Source: an uncultured bacterium
GTDB lineage: Bacteria; Bacteroidota; Ignavibacteria; Ignavibacteriales; Melioribacteraceae
Reading direction: 5' to 3'
NCBI GenBank assembly: GCA_937936675.1
Contig: CALDDL010000153.1
Span: forward strand, 1-45,198
Length of the DNA stretch: 45,198 bases
The position numbers and the translations under genes are program-made. The notes under the pieces were generated by a model that did no database searches, had not been told where the DNA came from, and saw only the letters and a list, made by a program, of their open reading frames with translations. Shown here piece by piece: positions 1 to 8,728 of the stretch (position 1 is its first letter; each line of letters begins with the position of its first letter).

Positions 1-1602
1 GCCTCTCGTTACGCTGCATTCTGGTGGTCGCCTAAGAGTGATAAAATTTCTTTTATGCGCTTCGACGATACTCCCGTGCCTGAATTTATTTTGTATCGTG
101 CAGATGGGCAGGATGGAGAATATGAAAAAACTCGTTATCCTAAAGCAGGCGAAAATAATCCTTTTGTAAAGATCGGAATCGCGGATATAGCGAATAAAGA
201 AATTGTTTGGGCTGATTTTGATGAAAAAGCAGATCACTATGTTTCTTTCCCACTTTGGAAAAATGATAATACACTTACTGTTCAATGGATGAATCGCGGT
301 CAGGATAATATTATTATTTATAATGTTGATTGTTCCACAGGAAAGAAATCCGAACTTTATAACGAAAAACAAAATTCATGGGTTGAATGGTTCGAGGATC
401 TATATTTCTTTGAAAATAATTCAGGATTTATTCTTAAATCTAATGTTGATGGCTGGACTCATTTATATTACTATGGTTATGACGGAAAATTAAAATCACA
501 ACTAACAAAAGGCAATTGGAATGTAGCAGATGTAGCTTATGTGGATGAAGGGAATGGAAAAGTATATTTTCATGGTTCTACCGGTAAGCAATGGGATAAG
601 CATTTATATGTAGTAGATTTGAACGGAAAAAATCAGAAGCAATTAACCACGGGCGAAGGAATGCACACATGCACAGTTGCTCCCGATGGAAAATATTTTA
701 TTGATCGATATAGCAATATCGCAAATCCATATAAGCTTGATTTATTGGATAAAAATGGAAAATTAGTTAAAAATCTTGGAGATGCTAAAACGAAAACGAT
801 GGATGATTATGATCTTGGAAAAGCCGAGCTATTTACTATTAAAACAGACGGCGGATTTGAGCTTCCTGTATCTTGGGTACTGCCTTCAAATTTTGATAAG
901 ACAAAAAAATATCCTGTAATATTCAGCATTTACGGCGGTCCGCAAGCACCTTCGGTTAGGAATGCATTCCCATTCTGGTTCGAAGGCGCTTATCTCGCAA
1001 GCAAAGATATTATTTATGTAAATGCAGATAATAGAGGATCCGGATTCAATGGAAAAATCGGTGCCGCTCAAATGCATCGCAATCTCGGCAAGTATGAAAT
1101 GCAAGATTTATTTACTGTAATTGATTGGATGAAGAAACAGGGATTCGTTGATACAACAAAAATCGGTATCACCGGCGGAAGTTATGGCGGTTATGTAGCT
1201 TGTATGGGTATTACTTATGGAGCTGATTACTTTACACATTCACTTGCCGATTTCTCGGTAGTTGATTGGCATTTGTATGATTCACATTATACCGAACGAT
1301 ACATGGATACTCCGGAAGAGAATCCGGAAGGGTATAAAGTTAGTTCGGTTATGAAATATGTCGATCGTTTCAAGGGTAAGTTCCTTATTACTCACGGAAC
1401 GCTCGATGATAACGTCCACATGCAAAACACAATTCAATTAGTAACTGAATTACAAAAGCAGGATAAAGATTTTGAGATGATGCTCTATCCAAATCAGAGA
1501 CATGGATATGGAATGCCGCAGCGCGCTCATCATGTAAGAGAAACGGTTGAATTTTGGTTTGATAATTTCTTAGGGAAAAAATTCGATCCGACAGTAGATT
1601 AA
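1..1602 (+). CDS. S9-family dipeptidyl peptidase IV-like protease (5' truncated)
   Basis: This is the C-terminal part of a prolyl oligopeptidase-family (S9B, DPP-IV-like) serine peptidase that removes N-terminal dipeptides, probably in the periplasm. The reading frame is open to base 1, 18 codons before the first ATG at 55, and those codons (ending WWSPKSDKISFMRFD) match the family, so the gene starts outside the window and no signal peptide can be seen. The first half is the end of the beta-propeller (residues such as NADNRGSG lie at the hydrolase entry). The alpha/beta-hydrolase part has the nucleophile motif GGSYGGY (Ser codon 1180-1182), the acid in HGTLDDNVH (near 1405) and the His in RHGYG (codon 1501-1503), so the triad is intact. 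The next gene begins 19 bases after the stop. The family is secure; the substrate is inferred. Confidence 0.93.
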   Translation, partial: ASRYAAFWWSPKSDKISFMRFDDTPVPEFILYRADGQDGEYEKTRYPKAGENNPFVKIGIADIANKEIVWADFDEKADHYVSFPLWKNDNTLTVQWMNRGQDNIIIYNVDCSTGKKSELYNEKQNSWVEWFEDLYFFENNSGFILKSNVDGWTHLYYYGYDGKLKSQLTKGNWNVADVAYVDEGNGKVYFHGSTGKQWDKHLYVVDLNGKNQKQLTTGEGMHTCTVAPDGKYFIDRYSNIANPYKLDLLDKNGKLVKNLGDAKTKTMDDYDLGKAELFTIKTDGGFELPVSWVLPSNFDKTKKYPVIFSIYGGPQAPSVRNAFPFWFEGAYLASKDIIYVNADNRGSGFNGKIGAAQMHRNLGKYEMQDLFTVIDWMKKQGFVDTTKIGITGGSYGGYVACMGITYGADYFTHSLADFSVVDWHLYDSHYTERYMDTPEENPEGYKVSSVMKYVDRFKGKFLITHGTLDDNVHMQNTIQLVTELQKQDKDFEMMLYPNQRHGYGMPQRAHHVRETVEFWFDNFLGKKFDPTVD

Positions 1603-1621
1603 GATAAAATTAAGGGAAATA

Positions 1622-2074
1622 ATGGATTATAAAGAGAACAATAAAAATTACGATCCGCGGATGCATACAACCGAACATATCTTAAATAGTACGATGGATA
1701 AAATGTTCGGTTGTGGAAGAGCATTTAGTGCTCATATAGAAAAGAAAAAATCTAAATGCGATTATAGGTTCGATCGGAATTTAACCGAGGACGAGATTAA
1801 TATAATCGAAGCGAAGGTTAATGAAGTAATTAAAAAGAATCTCGATGTAAAAGAAGAGTTTATGAATAAAGAAGAAGCGGGAAAGTATTTTAATCTTTCC
1901 CGTCTTCCCGATGATGCAGGAGATAATCTGCGAGTAATTAAAGTCGGCGATTACGATCAATGTTTATGCAGCGGTGTTCATATAAATAATACATCGGAAG
2001 TGGGAGCAGATTTTAAGATCATTTCGACAAGTTGTGAGAATGGGGTAATGCGCTTACGCTTTAAGCTGGTTTAA
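1622..2074 (+). CDS. AlaX-like tRNA-editing (alanyl/threonyl-tRNA synthetase editing domain) protein
   Basis: A 150-residue stand-alone protein of the AlaX/ThrRS second additional domain superfamily. Members hydrolyse mischarged tRNA, for example Ser-tRNA(Ala), in trans. The zinc-binding signature is complete: HTTEH (His15, His19) near the N-terminus and CSGVH (Cys116, His120) near the C-terminus. The length fits the short AlaX class without a synthetase body. It follows the peptidase gene after 19 bases and may be co-transcribed with it, though no functional link is evident. A clear intrinsic terminator follows at 2123. Which mischarged tRNA it clears cannot be read from the sequence. Confidence 0.85.
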   Translation: MDYKENNKNYDPRMHTTEHILNSTMDKMFGCGRAFSAHIEKKKSKCDYRFDRNLTEDEINIIEAKVNEVIKKNLDVKEEFMNKEEAGKYFNLSRLPDDAGDNLRVIKVGDYDQCLCSGVHINNTSEVGADFKIISTSCENGVMRLRFKLV

Positions 2075-2122
2075 TGCCTTCGTCAGCCATAGAATTTAGT
2101 TTTCTAATTCTCAGAGTTTATA

Positions 2123-2151
2123 ATACCGGCAAAATAATGCCGGTATTTTTA
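2123..2151 (+). terminator. Intrinsic terminator after the editing-domain gene
   Basis: An 8-bp perfect stem ATACCGGC / GCCGGTAT with an 8-base AT-rich loop is followed by a T-rich run. It lies about 50 bases after the stop of the + strand gene. On the minus strand the hairpin is not followed by a T tract, so it should not end the converging arg operon efficiently. Confidence 0.8.
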
Positions 2152-2266
2152 TATAAATTATAGTAATGTTTGATTTTTTCACTCCTCTGTATATACTCAC
2201 TTTGACCCATTACAATTTATCTCATCGTAAAAGTTTTGCCCGGAAAATAAACCTTACTTGATTATT

Positions 2267-3637
2267 TTATTTAAATATTGTTTTCCACTTTAGAATCTGT
2301 TTCTCTACTTCTTTTGGTGAGGTGCTGCCGGATGATTTCTTGCTATTGATACTCGCCATAGGTGTAAGAAGTTCAAAAACTTTTTCATCAAATTTCGGCG
2401 AGAAATTTTTGTATTCTTCGAGTTTTATCTCGTTTAACTTTTTCTTTTTTGCTACACAATACGCTACTACGGCACCTACGATGTGATGCGCCTGGCGGAA
2501 AGGAATGTTTTTATTAACCAGATAATCAACAATGTCAGTTGATAAAAGTAAATCACCCGTCAACTCATTTTCAAATCTCTCTTTATTAAATTTCGTATGC
2601 GAAAGAAGCCGAGCAGATTGATCAAGGCAATCTTTTGTGGTATCTATTGCTTCGATGAGATGAAATTTATCTTCCTGCATATCGCGGTTATATGCAAGTG
2701 GGAGAGATTTCATAATCGTCAAAACTCCCATTAATGCGCCGTAAACTCTTCCTACTTTCCCGCGTATTAGTTCTGCAATATCCGGATTTTTCTTCTGTGG
2801 CATAAGTGAACTGCCCGTAGAATATGAATCATCAATTAAAGCAAATGAGAATTCCTGTGAACTCCATAAAATTATTTCTTCGGAGAAACGGCTTAAATGC
2901 ATCATTATAATCGAACATGCGCTTATCACTTCAATTACGACGTCTCTATCAGAAACCGCATCGAGTGAATTTTCTAGGATGCCATTCATCTTTAATTCTT
3001 TTGCTGAATAATTGCGGTCGATATTTAATGTTGTACCCGCAAGTGCGGCAGCACCGAGCGGAGAGATGTTTACTCTTTTCATAGAATCAATTAATCTCTC
3101 TTTATCGCGCTCTAACATTGATACATAAGCTAAGAGATGATGGGCAAATAAAATCGGCTGAGCTCGCTGGAGATGAGTATAACCGGGGATAATAGTCTCT
3201 TTGTTTGTTTCGGCTTTTTTTAATAAGGTTTTTTGAAAATTCGTAATGAACTTTATGAGATTGATGATTTCTTTACGAATATAAAGTCTTTCGTCTAAAG
3301 CGACTTGATCATTGCGGCTTCTTGCTGTATGAAGGCGCTTTCCCTTTTCACCAATTTTTTCTACTAATCGTTCTTCAATTAAAGAATGAATATCTTCCTT
3401 ACGCCAATCGAATTTTAATTTCCCGTTTTTAATCTCATTAAAGATTTCATCTAACGCTTTGATTATAGCCTTACCGTCACTTATAGAAATAATTTTTTGT
3501 TTCATTAGCATCTTAATGTGTGCCTTGCTTCCCTCGATATCTTCGGAATATAATTTACCGTCAATATTAATCGATGAAGAAAACTTTAATGCGGTTTCAT
3601 CTAATTCTTTCTTAAATCTGCTATTCCAAATTGCCAT
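2267..3637 (-). CDS. argH: Argininosuccinate lyase
   Basis: Last step of arginine synthesis: it cleaves argininosuccinate to arginine and fumarate in the cytoplasm. The 456 residues match the fumarase/aspartase superfamily length. Conserved blocks are present: HTARSRNDQV (103-112), GYTHLQRAQP (152-161) and the mobile-loop signature GSSLMPQKKNPD (275-286) with the catalytic serine. Last gene of the arg operon, 71 bases after argG. The start is the ATG preceding AIWNSRF; no strong Shine-Dalgarno is visible, as for several genes here. Confidence 0.96.
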   Translation of the reverse strand: MAIWNSRFKKELDETALKFSSSINIDGKLYSEDIEGSKAHIKMLMKQKIISISDGKAIIKALDEIFNEIKNGKLKFDWRKEDIHSLIEERLVEKIGEKGKRLHTARSRNDQVALDERLYIRKEIINLIKFITNFQKTLLKKAETNKETIIPGYTHLQRAQPILFAHHLLAYVSMLERDKERLIDSMKRVNISPLGAAALAGTTLNIDRNYSAKELKMNGILENSLDAVSDRDVVIEVISACSIIMMHLSRFSEEIILWSSQEFSFALIDDSYSTGSSLMPQKKNPDIAELIRGKVGRVYGALMGVLTIMKSLPLAYNRDMQEDKFHLIEAIDTTKDCLDQSARLLSHTKFNKERFENELTGDLLLSTDIVDYLVNKNIPFRQAHHIVGAVVAYCVAKKKKLNEIKLEEYKNFSPKFDEKVFELLTPMASINSKKSSGSTSPKEVEKQILKWKTIFK

Positions 3638-3708
3638 ATAAAACTTTATCCATGCTATTTAAAAATTATTTCCATCGGTAATCTAAATAATAAATTTTAA
3701 TAATAAAT

Positions 3709-4938
3709 CTAAACTAAAACTCCCTTTTTTTCATCTTCTGCTTTTTGTGCTACACGATTAATGGTTTTATAAGGGAGTCCATAAATTTTAATAAATCCTT
3801 CCGAAGCAGAATGATCAAATTGATCGGCAATAGTATAAGTGGCGAGGAGTGGATCATATAATGAAAATGGGGATGTCCTGCCTGAAACAATAATATTCCC
3901 TTTATAAAGTTTTAGCTTTACTAAACCCGTTACGTTCTCTTGTGTTTTATCAATAAATGCTTGAAGAGCTTCGCGCAGCGGAGAAAACCAAAGTCCATTA
4001 TAGATTAGATTGGAATATTCTTGAGTAACTAGTGCTTTATAATGAGCAACAGATTTTTCTAAAGTGATTCTCTCTAATTCTTTATGAGCTGTATTTAGAA
4101 TCATTCCGGCAGGTGCTTCATAAACTTCACGAGATTTTATTCCGACTAATCGATTTTCAATCATATCGATTCTGCCAACGCCGTTTCTGCCACCGATTTT
4201 ATTAAGTTCTTTTATTAGAGAAACTCCATCCATAGTTTTACCATTTAATGCAAATGGAACTCCTTTTTCAAACTCTACTATTACATATTCTGCTTCATCG
4301 GGTGCATCTTCGGGAGATACTGTATGTTGAAAAGCATCTGCCGGAGGTTCTACCATTGGGTCTTCGAGCACTCCACACTCAATCGCGGTGCCGTAAATAT
4401 TTTCGTCTATTGAATAAGGGTTCTCTTTAGTTGCAGCGACCGGTATATTATGAAGTTTTGCATAATCGATCTCTTCTTCGCGGCTTTTAAATTCCCAAGT
4501 TCTAAGGGGAGCAATACTTTGAATATCAGGAGCGAGAGCACCAACTGCGACTTCAAAACGAACTTGATCATTTCCTTTTCCGGTGCAGCCATGAGCTACC
4601 ATATTAGCACCTTCTTTGCGAGCAATATCGACTAATGTTTTTGCTAGAAGCGGTCTGCCTATGGAACACGCCATCGGATAACTATCTTCATACATTGCCC
4701 CTGCACGCAGTGCGGGAAATACATAATCATTAATAAATTCACTCGTGAGGTCTTCTATATAGACCTTTGAAGCCCCCGAATTTATTGCCTTTTCTTCAAG
4801 TCCGATAAGTTCTTTAGACTGTCCGAGATTACCGGTAAAGGTGATGATCTCAGCATCGTAATTATCTTTGAGCCATTTGACCATAACAGAAGTATCTAAT
4901 CCACCTGAATATGCAACCACTATTTTGTTTTTTACCAT
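3709..4938 (-). CDS. argG: Argininosuccinate synthase
   Basis: ATP-dependent ligation of citrulline and aspartate to argininosuccinate. The 409 residues match the usual length. The N-terminal PP-loop ATP pyrophosphatase motif AYSGGLDTS (9-17) is intact, followed by the conserved GCTGKGNDQVRFE block and the ENRxVGIKSRE region. Its ATG overlaps the stop of argR by one base (TAATG), indicating tight translational coupling. This links synthesis of the repressor and the enzyme. Confidence 0.97.
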   Translation of the reverse strand: MVKNKIVVAYSGGLDTSVMVKWLKDNYDAEIITFTGNLGQSKELIGLEEKAINSGASKVYIEDLTSEFINDYVFPALRAGAMYEDSYPMACSIGRPLLAKTLVDIARKEGANMVAHGCTGKGNDQVRFEVAVGALAPDIQSIAPLRTWEFKSREEEIDYAKLHNIPVAATKENPYSIDENIYGTAIECGVLEDPMVEPPADAFQHTVSPEDAPDEAEYVIVEFEKGVPFALNGKTMDGVSLIKELNKIGGRNGVGRIDMIENRLVGIKSREVYEAPAGMILNTAHKELERITLEKSVAHYKALVTQEYSNLIYNGLWFSPLREALQAFIDKTQENVTGLVKLKLYKGNIIVSGRTSPFSLYDPLLATYTIADQFDHSASEGFIKIYGLPYKTINRVAQKAEDEKKGVLV

Positions 4939-5399
4939 TAATTTATTCCTAATATTATTTTAATATTTTCTAAACTTTTTTTGATATTCTTATTTGAGCG
5001 AGGGATAACGATAATAGTATCATCGCCTGCCACCGTTCCGAGAAGTTCTGTTGAATTACTTTGATCTAATACTATTGCCACTCCCTGTGCTCTACCCGGA
5101 AATGTTCTAATTACGATTAAAGTTTCGTTGTGATCGATTGAGATTATCTCTTCGCTTAATCGTGAACGCAAAACCGATTGATCGCCGGCAGTATTAATTT
5201 TATAAAAAAATCCATTTGGTGCGGGCACTCTTATAATTCCAAGTTCATTTAAGTCTCGTGATAAAGTTGCCTGTGTTATTTTTATTCCATTCAGTTTTAG
5301 TAATTTTTGGAATTGAGCTTGATTAGAAATCTCCTGCTTTGAAACCAGCTCTTTAATTAATGCGTGGCGGCTTTGAATTTCCTGAATTTTATTGCTCAT
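4938..5399 (-). CDS. argR: Arginine repressor ArgR
   Basis: Hexameric arginine-responsive transcription regulator of 153 residues. The N-terminal winged helix-turn-helix (about 5-70) contains TQATLSRDLNELGI, the DNA-recognition helix of the family. The C-terminal oligomerisation and arginine-binding domain ends in GTVAGDDTIIVI with the Asp pair that binds arginine. It lies inside the operon it is predicted to control, between argB (24 bases upstream) and argG (1-base overlap). Two palindromic sites at 8548-8585 upstream of argC are the likely operators, giving autoregulation. Confidence 0.95.
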   Translation of the reverse strand: MSNKIQEIQSRHALIKELVSKQEISNQAQFQKLLKLNGIKITQATLSRDLNELGIIRVPAPNGFFYKINTAGDQSVLRSRLSEEIISIDHNETLIVIRTFPGRAQGVAIVLDQSNSTELLGTVAGDDTIIVIPRSNKNIKKSLENIKIILGIN

Positions 5400-5423
5400 A
5401 AATCCCTCTTTAAATTATTATAA

Positions 5424-6269
5424 TTAATCGGCGACTATCTCGGTTCCGATTCCTTCTTTAGTAAAAATTTCCAATAAGAGCGCATGAGGCACTCTACCAT
5501 CAATTATGTGAACTTTATTTACTCCCGATTCTAATGCCGAAAGTGCTGATTCCACTTTTGGAATCATACCGCCGGAGATAATACCTTTATGAATATATTC
5601 TTCTGCTTGAGATTTTGTGAGGTGCGGAAGCAAATTTCCATCAGCTTTTACTCCTTCAATATCAGTAACGTAAACTAATTTTTCAGCATTCAAGGATGCT
5701 GCTATTGGTCCGGCTGCTATATCTGCATTTACATTATAGACAATTCCTTTATTATCAAAGCCAATTGGTGCTATTACGGGGAGATAACCTTCTTTTAAGA
5801 TGCTTTTAAGAACGCTATTATTTACTTCCGTTACATCACCCACGAAACCTAATTCTTCGGAAGCTTTTTTTACTTTTATTAAATTAGCATCAATACCGCT
5901 TAAACCGACACCTCTTCCGCCATGGATATTAATTCTGCGGACGATATCTTTATTAATCGAACCTGCAAGAACCATTTGAACCACGTCTCGCATCTTTTCA
6001 TCGGTGTATCTTTGTCCGTTCACGAATTTTGTTTCGATTCCAAGTTTTTCGGCAATATTCGTTATCTCTTTACCTCCACCATGAACCACAACCATATCGA
6101 TGCCGATTTTTCGCAGTAAAACCACATCTTGAGCTATCATCATTTTCAGCTGTTCATCCTGCATAACGGCTCCGCCATATTTTACGACGAATGTTTTTTG
6201 TTCAAACTGTTGAATGTATGGAAGTGCCTCGATCAAGACATCTTCTTTTTTGAATATAGCATCTGTCAC
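5424..6269 (-). CDS. argB: Acetylglutamate kinase
   Basis: Phosphorylates N-acetylglutamate, the second step of arginine synthesis. An amino-acid kinase fold protein of 281 residues with KYGGAVM (substrate/ATP Lys), VVVHGGGKEI (nucleotide-binding Gly loop), GLSGIDA, and the C-terminal GGMIPKVESA segment. The start overlaps the argJ stop by 4 bases (ATGA). The long form with an N-terminal extension is typical of arginine-feedback-sensitive enzymes; sensitivity here is an inference. Confidence 0.96.
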   Translation of the reverse strand: MTDAIFKKEDVLIEALPYIQQFEQKTFVVKYGGAVMQDEQLKMMIAQDVVLLRKIGIDMVVVHGGGKEITNIAEKLGIETKFVNGQRYTDEKMRDVVQMVLAGSINKDIVRRINIHGGRGVGLSGIDANLIKVKKASEELGFVGDVTEVNNSVLKSILKEGYLPVIAPIGFDNKGIVYNVNADIAAGPIAASLNAEKLVYVTDIEGVKADGNLLPHLTKSQAEEYIHKGIISGGMIPKVESALSALESGVNKVHIIDGRVPHALLLEIFTKEGIGTEIVAD

Positions 6270-7519
6270 GAACGGTAGCTCCCATTAATTTTAACGTACT
6301 CTTCCGAAAAATCGCAAGTCCAACAAGTAGCCGAATAATTACCATCACCGATTTTAATAGTCAGATAGATATAATCTGGCTCTAAAGTTTTATTAGCATC
6401 TTGGATTGATAACTCAACGCTATAATTTGCGCCAAGAATTTTTGCACCATTAATAAAGATTTCAAATTGTGCCGGATCGAATTTGATACCTGAATAACCG
6501 GCAGCGGCAATAATTCTTCCCCAATTGGCATCTTCGCCATGAATAGCAGTTTTAACCAATGGCGATAGTGCGATCGTTCTTCCGATTTTTTCGGCATCTT
6601 CAATTGAAGCGGCTCCATCGACCGTAATTTCTATTAGCTTTGTTGCTCCTTCTCCATCTCGAACAATATCGAGAGAAAGTTTTTTGAGTAGAGCAAAAAG
6701 TTCATCTTCAAAAATATAATGATCGTGGGTTTCGGGGATAATTTCCGCACCGCTAGCTCCATTTGCAAGAGCAAGAACCATATCGTTAGTGCTAGTATCT
6801 CCATCAACAATGATTCTATTAAATGTTTGGTTGGCTGCATTCTTTAACATTGATTGCAGATGGTTCTTTTCAATTGCGGCATCGGTAAGAATAAATCCAA
6901 GCATGGTAGCCATATTAGGATGGATCATACCCGAACCTTTTGCCATTCCGTAAATGGTAACTTCTTTTCCGGAAATTAAAAAAGTAGAAGAGGCAATTTT
7001 GGAAAAAGTATCAGTTGTCATAATCGCTTCGGCAGCATCTTGCATCTTTTCTTCTTCTGATTTTTCGGTAGTAGAAATTTCGGAAGCAATTATTTTAATT
7101 CCTTCAGAGATTTTATCCATTGGAAGAATCTCGCCGATTACTCCGGTAGAGGAAATGAATACTTCATTATTTTCAATACCCAATTCTGATGCTATAAGAG
7201 AACTCATTAAGGAGGCATCCTTATAACCTTGTTCTCCTGTACAAGCATTAGCGTTTCCGCTATTGATAATTAATGCTCGGAATGTATCACGTTCGGATAA
7301 ATGTTCTTTGCAAATTAGTACCGGAGCGGCTTGAACTACATTTGTAGTAAACACACCCGCTGCGGTTGCCGGTCGATCGGATAGAATTAATGCTAAATCT
7401 TTTCTCCGTTTTTTGATTCCGCAGAAAATTCCGGCACCTTTAAAACCTATTGGAATTCTTACTGCATTAGCTTTAACAGGTGTTTCAATTGTTTGCGAAC
7501 TTATTATTTCTTTAAACAT
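6266..7519 (-). CDS. argJ: Bifunctional ornithine acetyltransferase / N-acetylglutamate synthase
   Basis: Transfers the acetyl group from N-acetylornithine to glutamate (cyclic pathway) and may also use acetyl-CoA. The 417-residue precursor contains the autoprocessing site in KGSGMIHPNMATMLGF, where the chain is cut before Thr205 to expose the N-terminal nucleophile. The NSGNANACTG oxyanion region (87-96) is also present. Overlaps argC by 16 bases and argB by 4. With ArgJ present, no separate ArgA or ArgE is needed, which fits the operon content. Genes for ArgD and ArgF are not in this window. Confidence 0.96.
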   Translation of the reverse strand: MFKEIISSQTIETPVKANAVRIPIGFKGAGIFCGIKKRRKDLALILSDRPATAAGVFTTNVVQAAPVLICKEHLSERDTFRALIINSGNANACTGEQGYKDASLMSSLIASELGIENNEVFISSTGVIGEILPMDKISEGIKIIASEISTTEKSEEEKMQDAAEAIMTTDTFSKIASSTFLISGKEVTIYGMAKGSGMIHPNMATMLGFILTDAAIEKNHLQSMLKNAANQTFNRIIVDGDTSTNDMVLALANGASGAEIIPETHDHYIFEDELFALLKKLSLDIVRDGEGATKLIEITVDGAASIEDAEKIGRTIALSPLVKTAIHGEDANWGRIIAAAGYSGIKFDPAQFEIFINGAKILGANYSVELSIQDANKTLEPDYIYLTIKIGDGNYSATCWTCDFSEEYVKINGSYRS

Positions 7520-8532
7520 TTCATTATTCCTTCTGATTGATCTAAGCCGAACATAATATTCATATTCTGAACCGCCTGCCCTGCCGCCCCTTTTAATAAA
7601 TTATCTATTGTTGAAAATATTGTTAATACCCTATCAGTCGAAAGATTAAATCCGATATCACAAAAATTTGTATGTAATACATGCTTCATCTCTGGAATTT
7701 TATTCTCTATAAATCGGATAAAAGGTTTATCGTTATAATATGATTTATAAGCATCGATTATATCGTTTTCGCAAATACCAATTTTCGTTTTTACTTGGAT
7801 TGTCGAATAAATACCCCTTGAAACGGGAAGAAGATGAGGCACAAAAGAGAAACTTGAATTAAGACCGGTAAATTTTTTGAGATACTTTTTAATTTCAGGA
7901 ATATGCTGATGTTCTCCTACTTTATAAGCTCGAACACTTTCATTTATCTCGGAGAAGATCATATTTTGTGAATTAGACTTACCGGCACCCGTAGTACCGC
8001 TATATGAAATTATGCTAATAAATGATTCATCAATCAAATTATTTTTAAGTATCGGAATTAAAGGGAGCAGAATGCTTGTCGGATAGCAGCCGGGATTTGC
8101 AATTATATCGGCAGTAGAAATTTCCTCTTCGTTCCACTCGCTTAATCCATAAATTGACTTATCTAACAGTTTCTCTGCTTTATGATCATGTTTGTAATAT
8201 TTTTTATATTCAATCGAGTTAGAAAGTCTAAAATCTCCTCCAAGATCGATAACTTTAATGCTTTTTTCAGAAGCAGTTATAACCGGATCAAATGCCCCTC
8301 CCGAAGGTAAAGCAACGAAGATTAGATCAAGTCCGGTAATAGCCGTACTAGAATATGTTTCAATTTCCATAGAGATAATATGATTAAGAGAAGGATGAAC
8401 CTCTTCAATATTCGAACCAACCGTTGAATGCCCGAATAGTTTAGCTATCCGTACTTTCTCATGACTTGATAAAAGCTTAATTAGTTCGATACCCGAATAT
8501 CCGGCAGCACCTACAATTCCTATCTGATACAT
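7504..8532 (-). CDS. argC: N-acetyl-gamma-glutamyl-phosphate reductase
   Basis: NADPH-dependent reduction of N-acetylglutamyl phosphate, third step of the pathway. The 342 residues begin with the Rossmann motif GIVGAAGYSGIEL and carry the catalytic cysteine in ANPGCYPTS (Cys149). First gene of the arg operon. The ATG is preceded by GGAAG at a suitable distance. The upstream region holds a sigma70-like promoter overlapped by two ArgR-box-like palindromes. Confidence 0.96.
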   Translation of the reverse strand: MYQIGIVGAAGYSGIELIKLLSSHEKVRIAKLFGHSTVGSNIEEVHPSLNHIISMEIETYSSTAITGLDLIFVALPSGGAFDPVITASEKSIKVIDLGGDFRLSNSIEYKKYYKHDHKAEKLLDKSIYGLSEWNEEEISTADIIANPGCYPTSILLPLIPILKNNLIDESFISIISYSGTTGAGKSNSQNMIFSEINESVRAYKVGEHQHIPEIKKYLKKFTGLNSSFSFVPHLLPVSRGIYSTIQVKTKIGICENDIIDAYKSYYNDKPFIRFIENKIPEMKHVLHTNFCDIGFNLSTDRVLTIFSTIDNLLKGAAGQAVQNMNIMFGLDQSEGIMKCLKK

Positions 8533-8547
8533 AGTCTTCCAAAAAAT

Positions 8548-8585
8548 AAAGCATAATTATACATTATCTTGCATAATTATGCAAA
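8548..8585. promoter_or_regulatory. Tandem ArgR operators over the arg operon promoter
   Basis: Two palindromic ArgR-box-like sites with centres exactly 20 bases apart. The argC-distal one is a perfect 16-base palindrome, TTGCATAATTATGCAA, at 8569-8584. The proximal one (8549-8564) shares the core GCATAATTAT but is imperfect. Written as 18-base boxes they are separated by 2 bases, like the paired ARG boxes known from enterobacteria and bacilli. Read on the minus strand, a perfect TATAAT (8561-8556) lies 17 bases after a weak -35, TTGCAT (8584-8579). Bound repressor would therefore cover the promoter. Box identity is inferred from palindrome, spacing and the argR gene in the same operon. Confidence 0.72.
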
Positions 8586-8728
8586 TTTAAATTCGAGATA
8601 TTATCTTACAGCTGAAAATAAACACAAATAGATAGAGGGAATAGGTCATAAAGAAGTCAAATAGAAATAAAAATAAAAAATATCCCTTTTAAAAGTTTAT
8701 CTTTGTAAGTCAATAAAATAGGAAAAAG

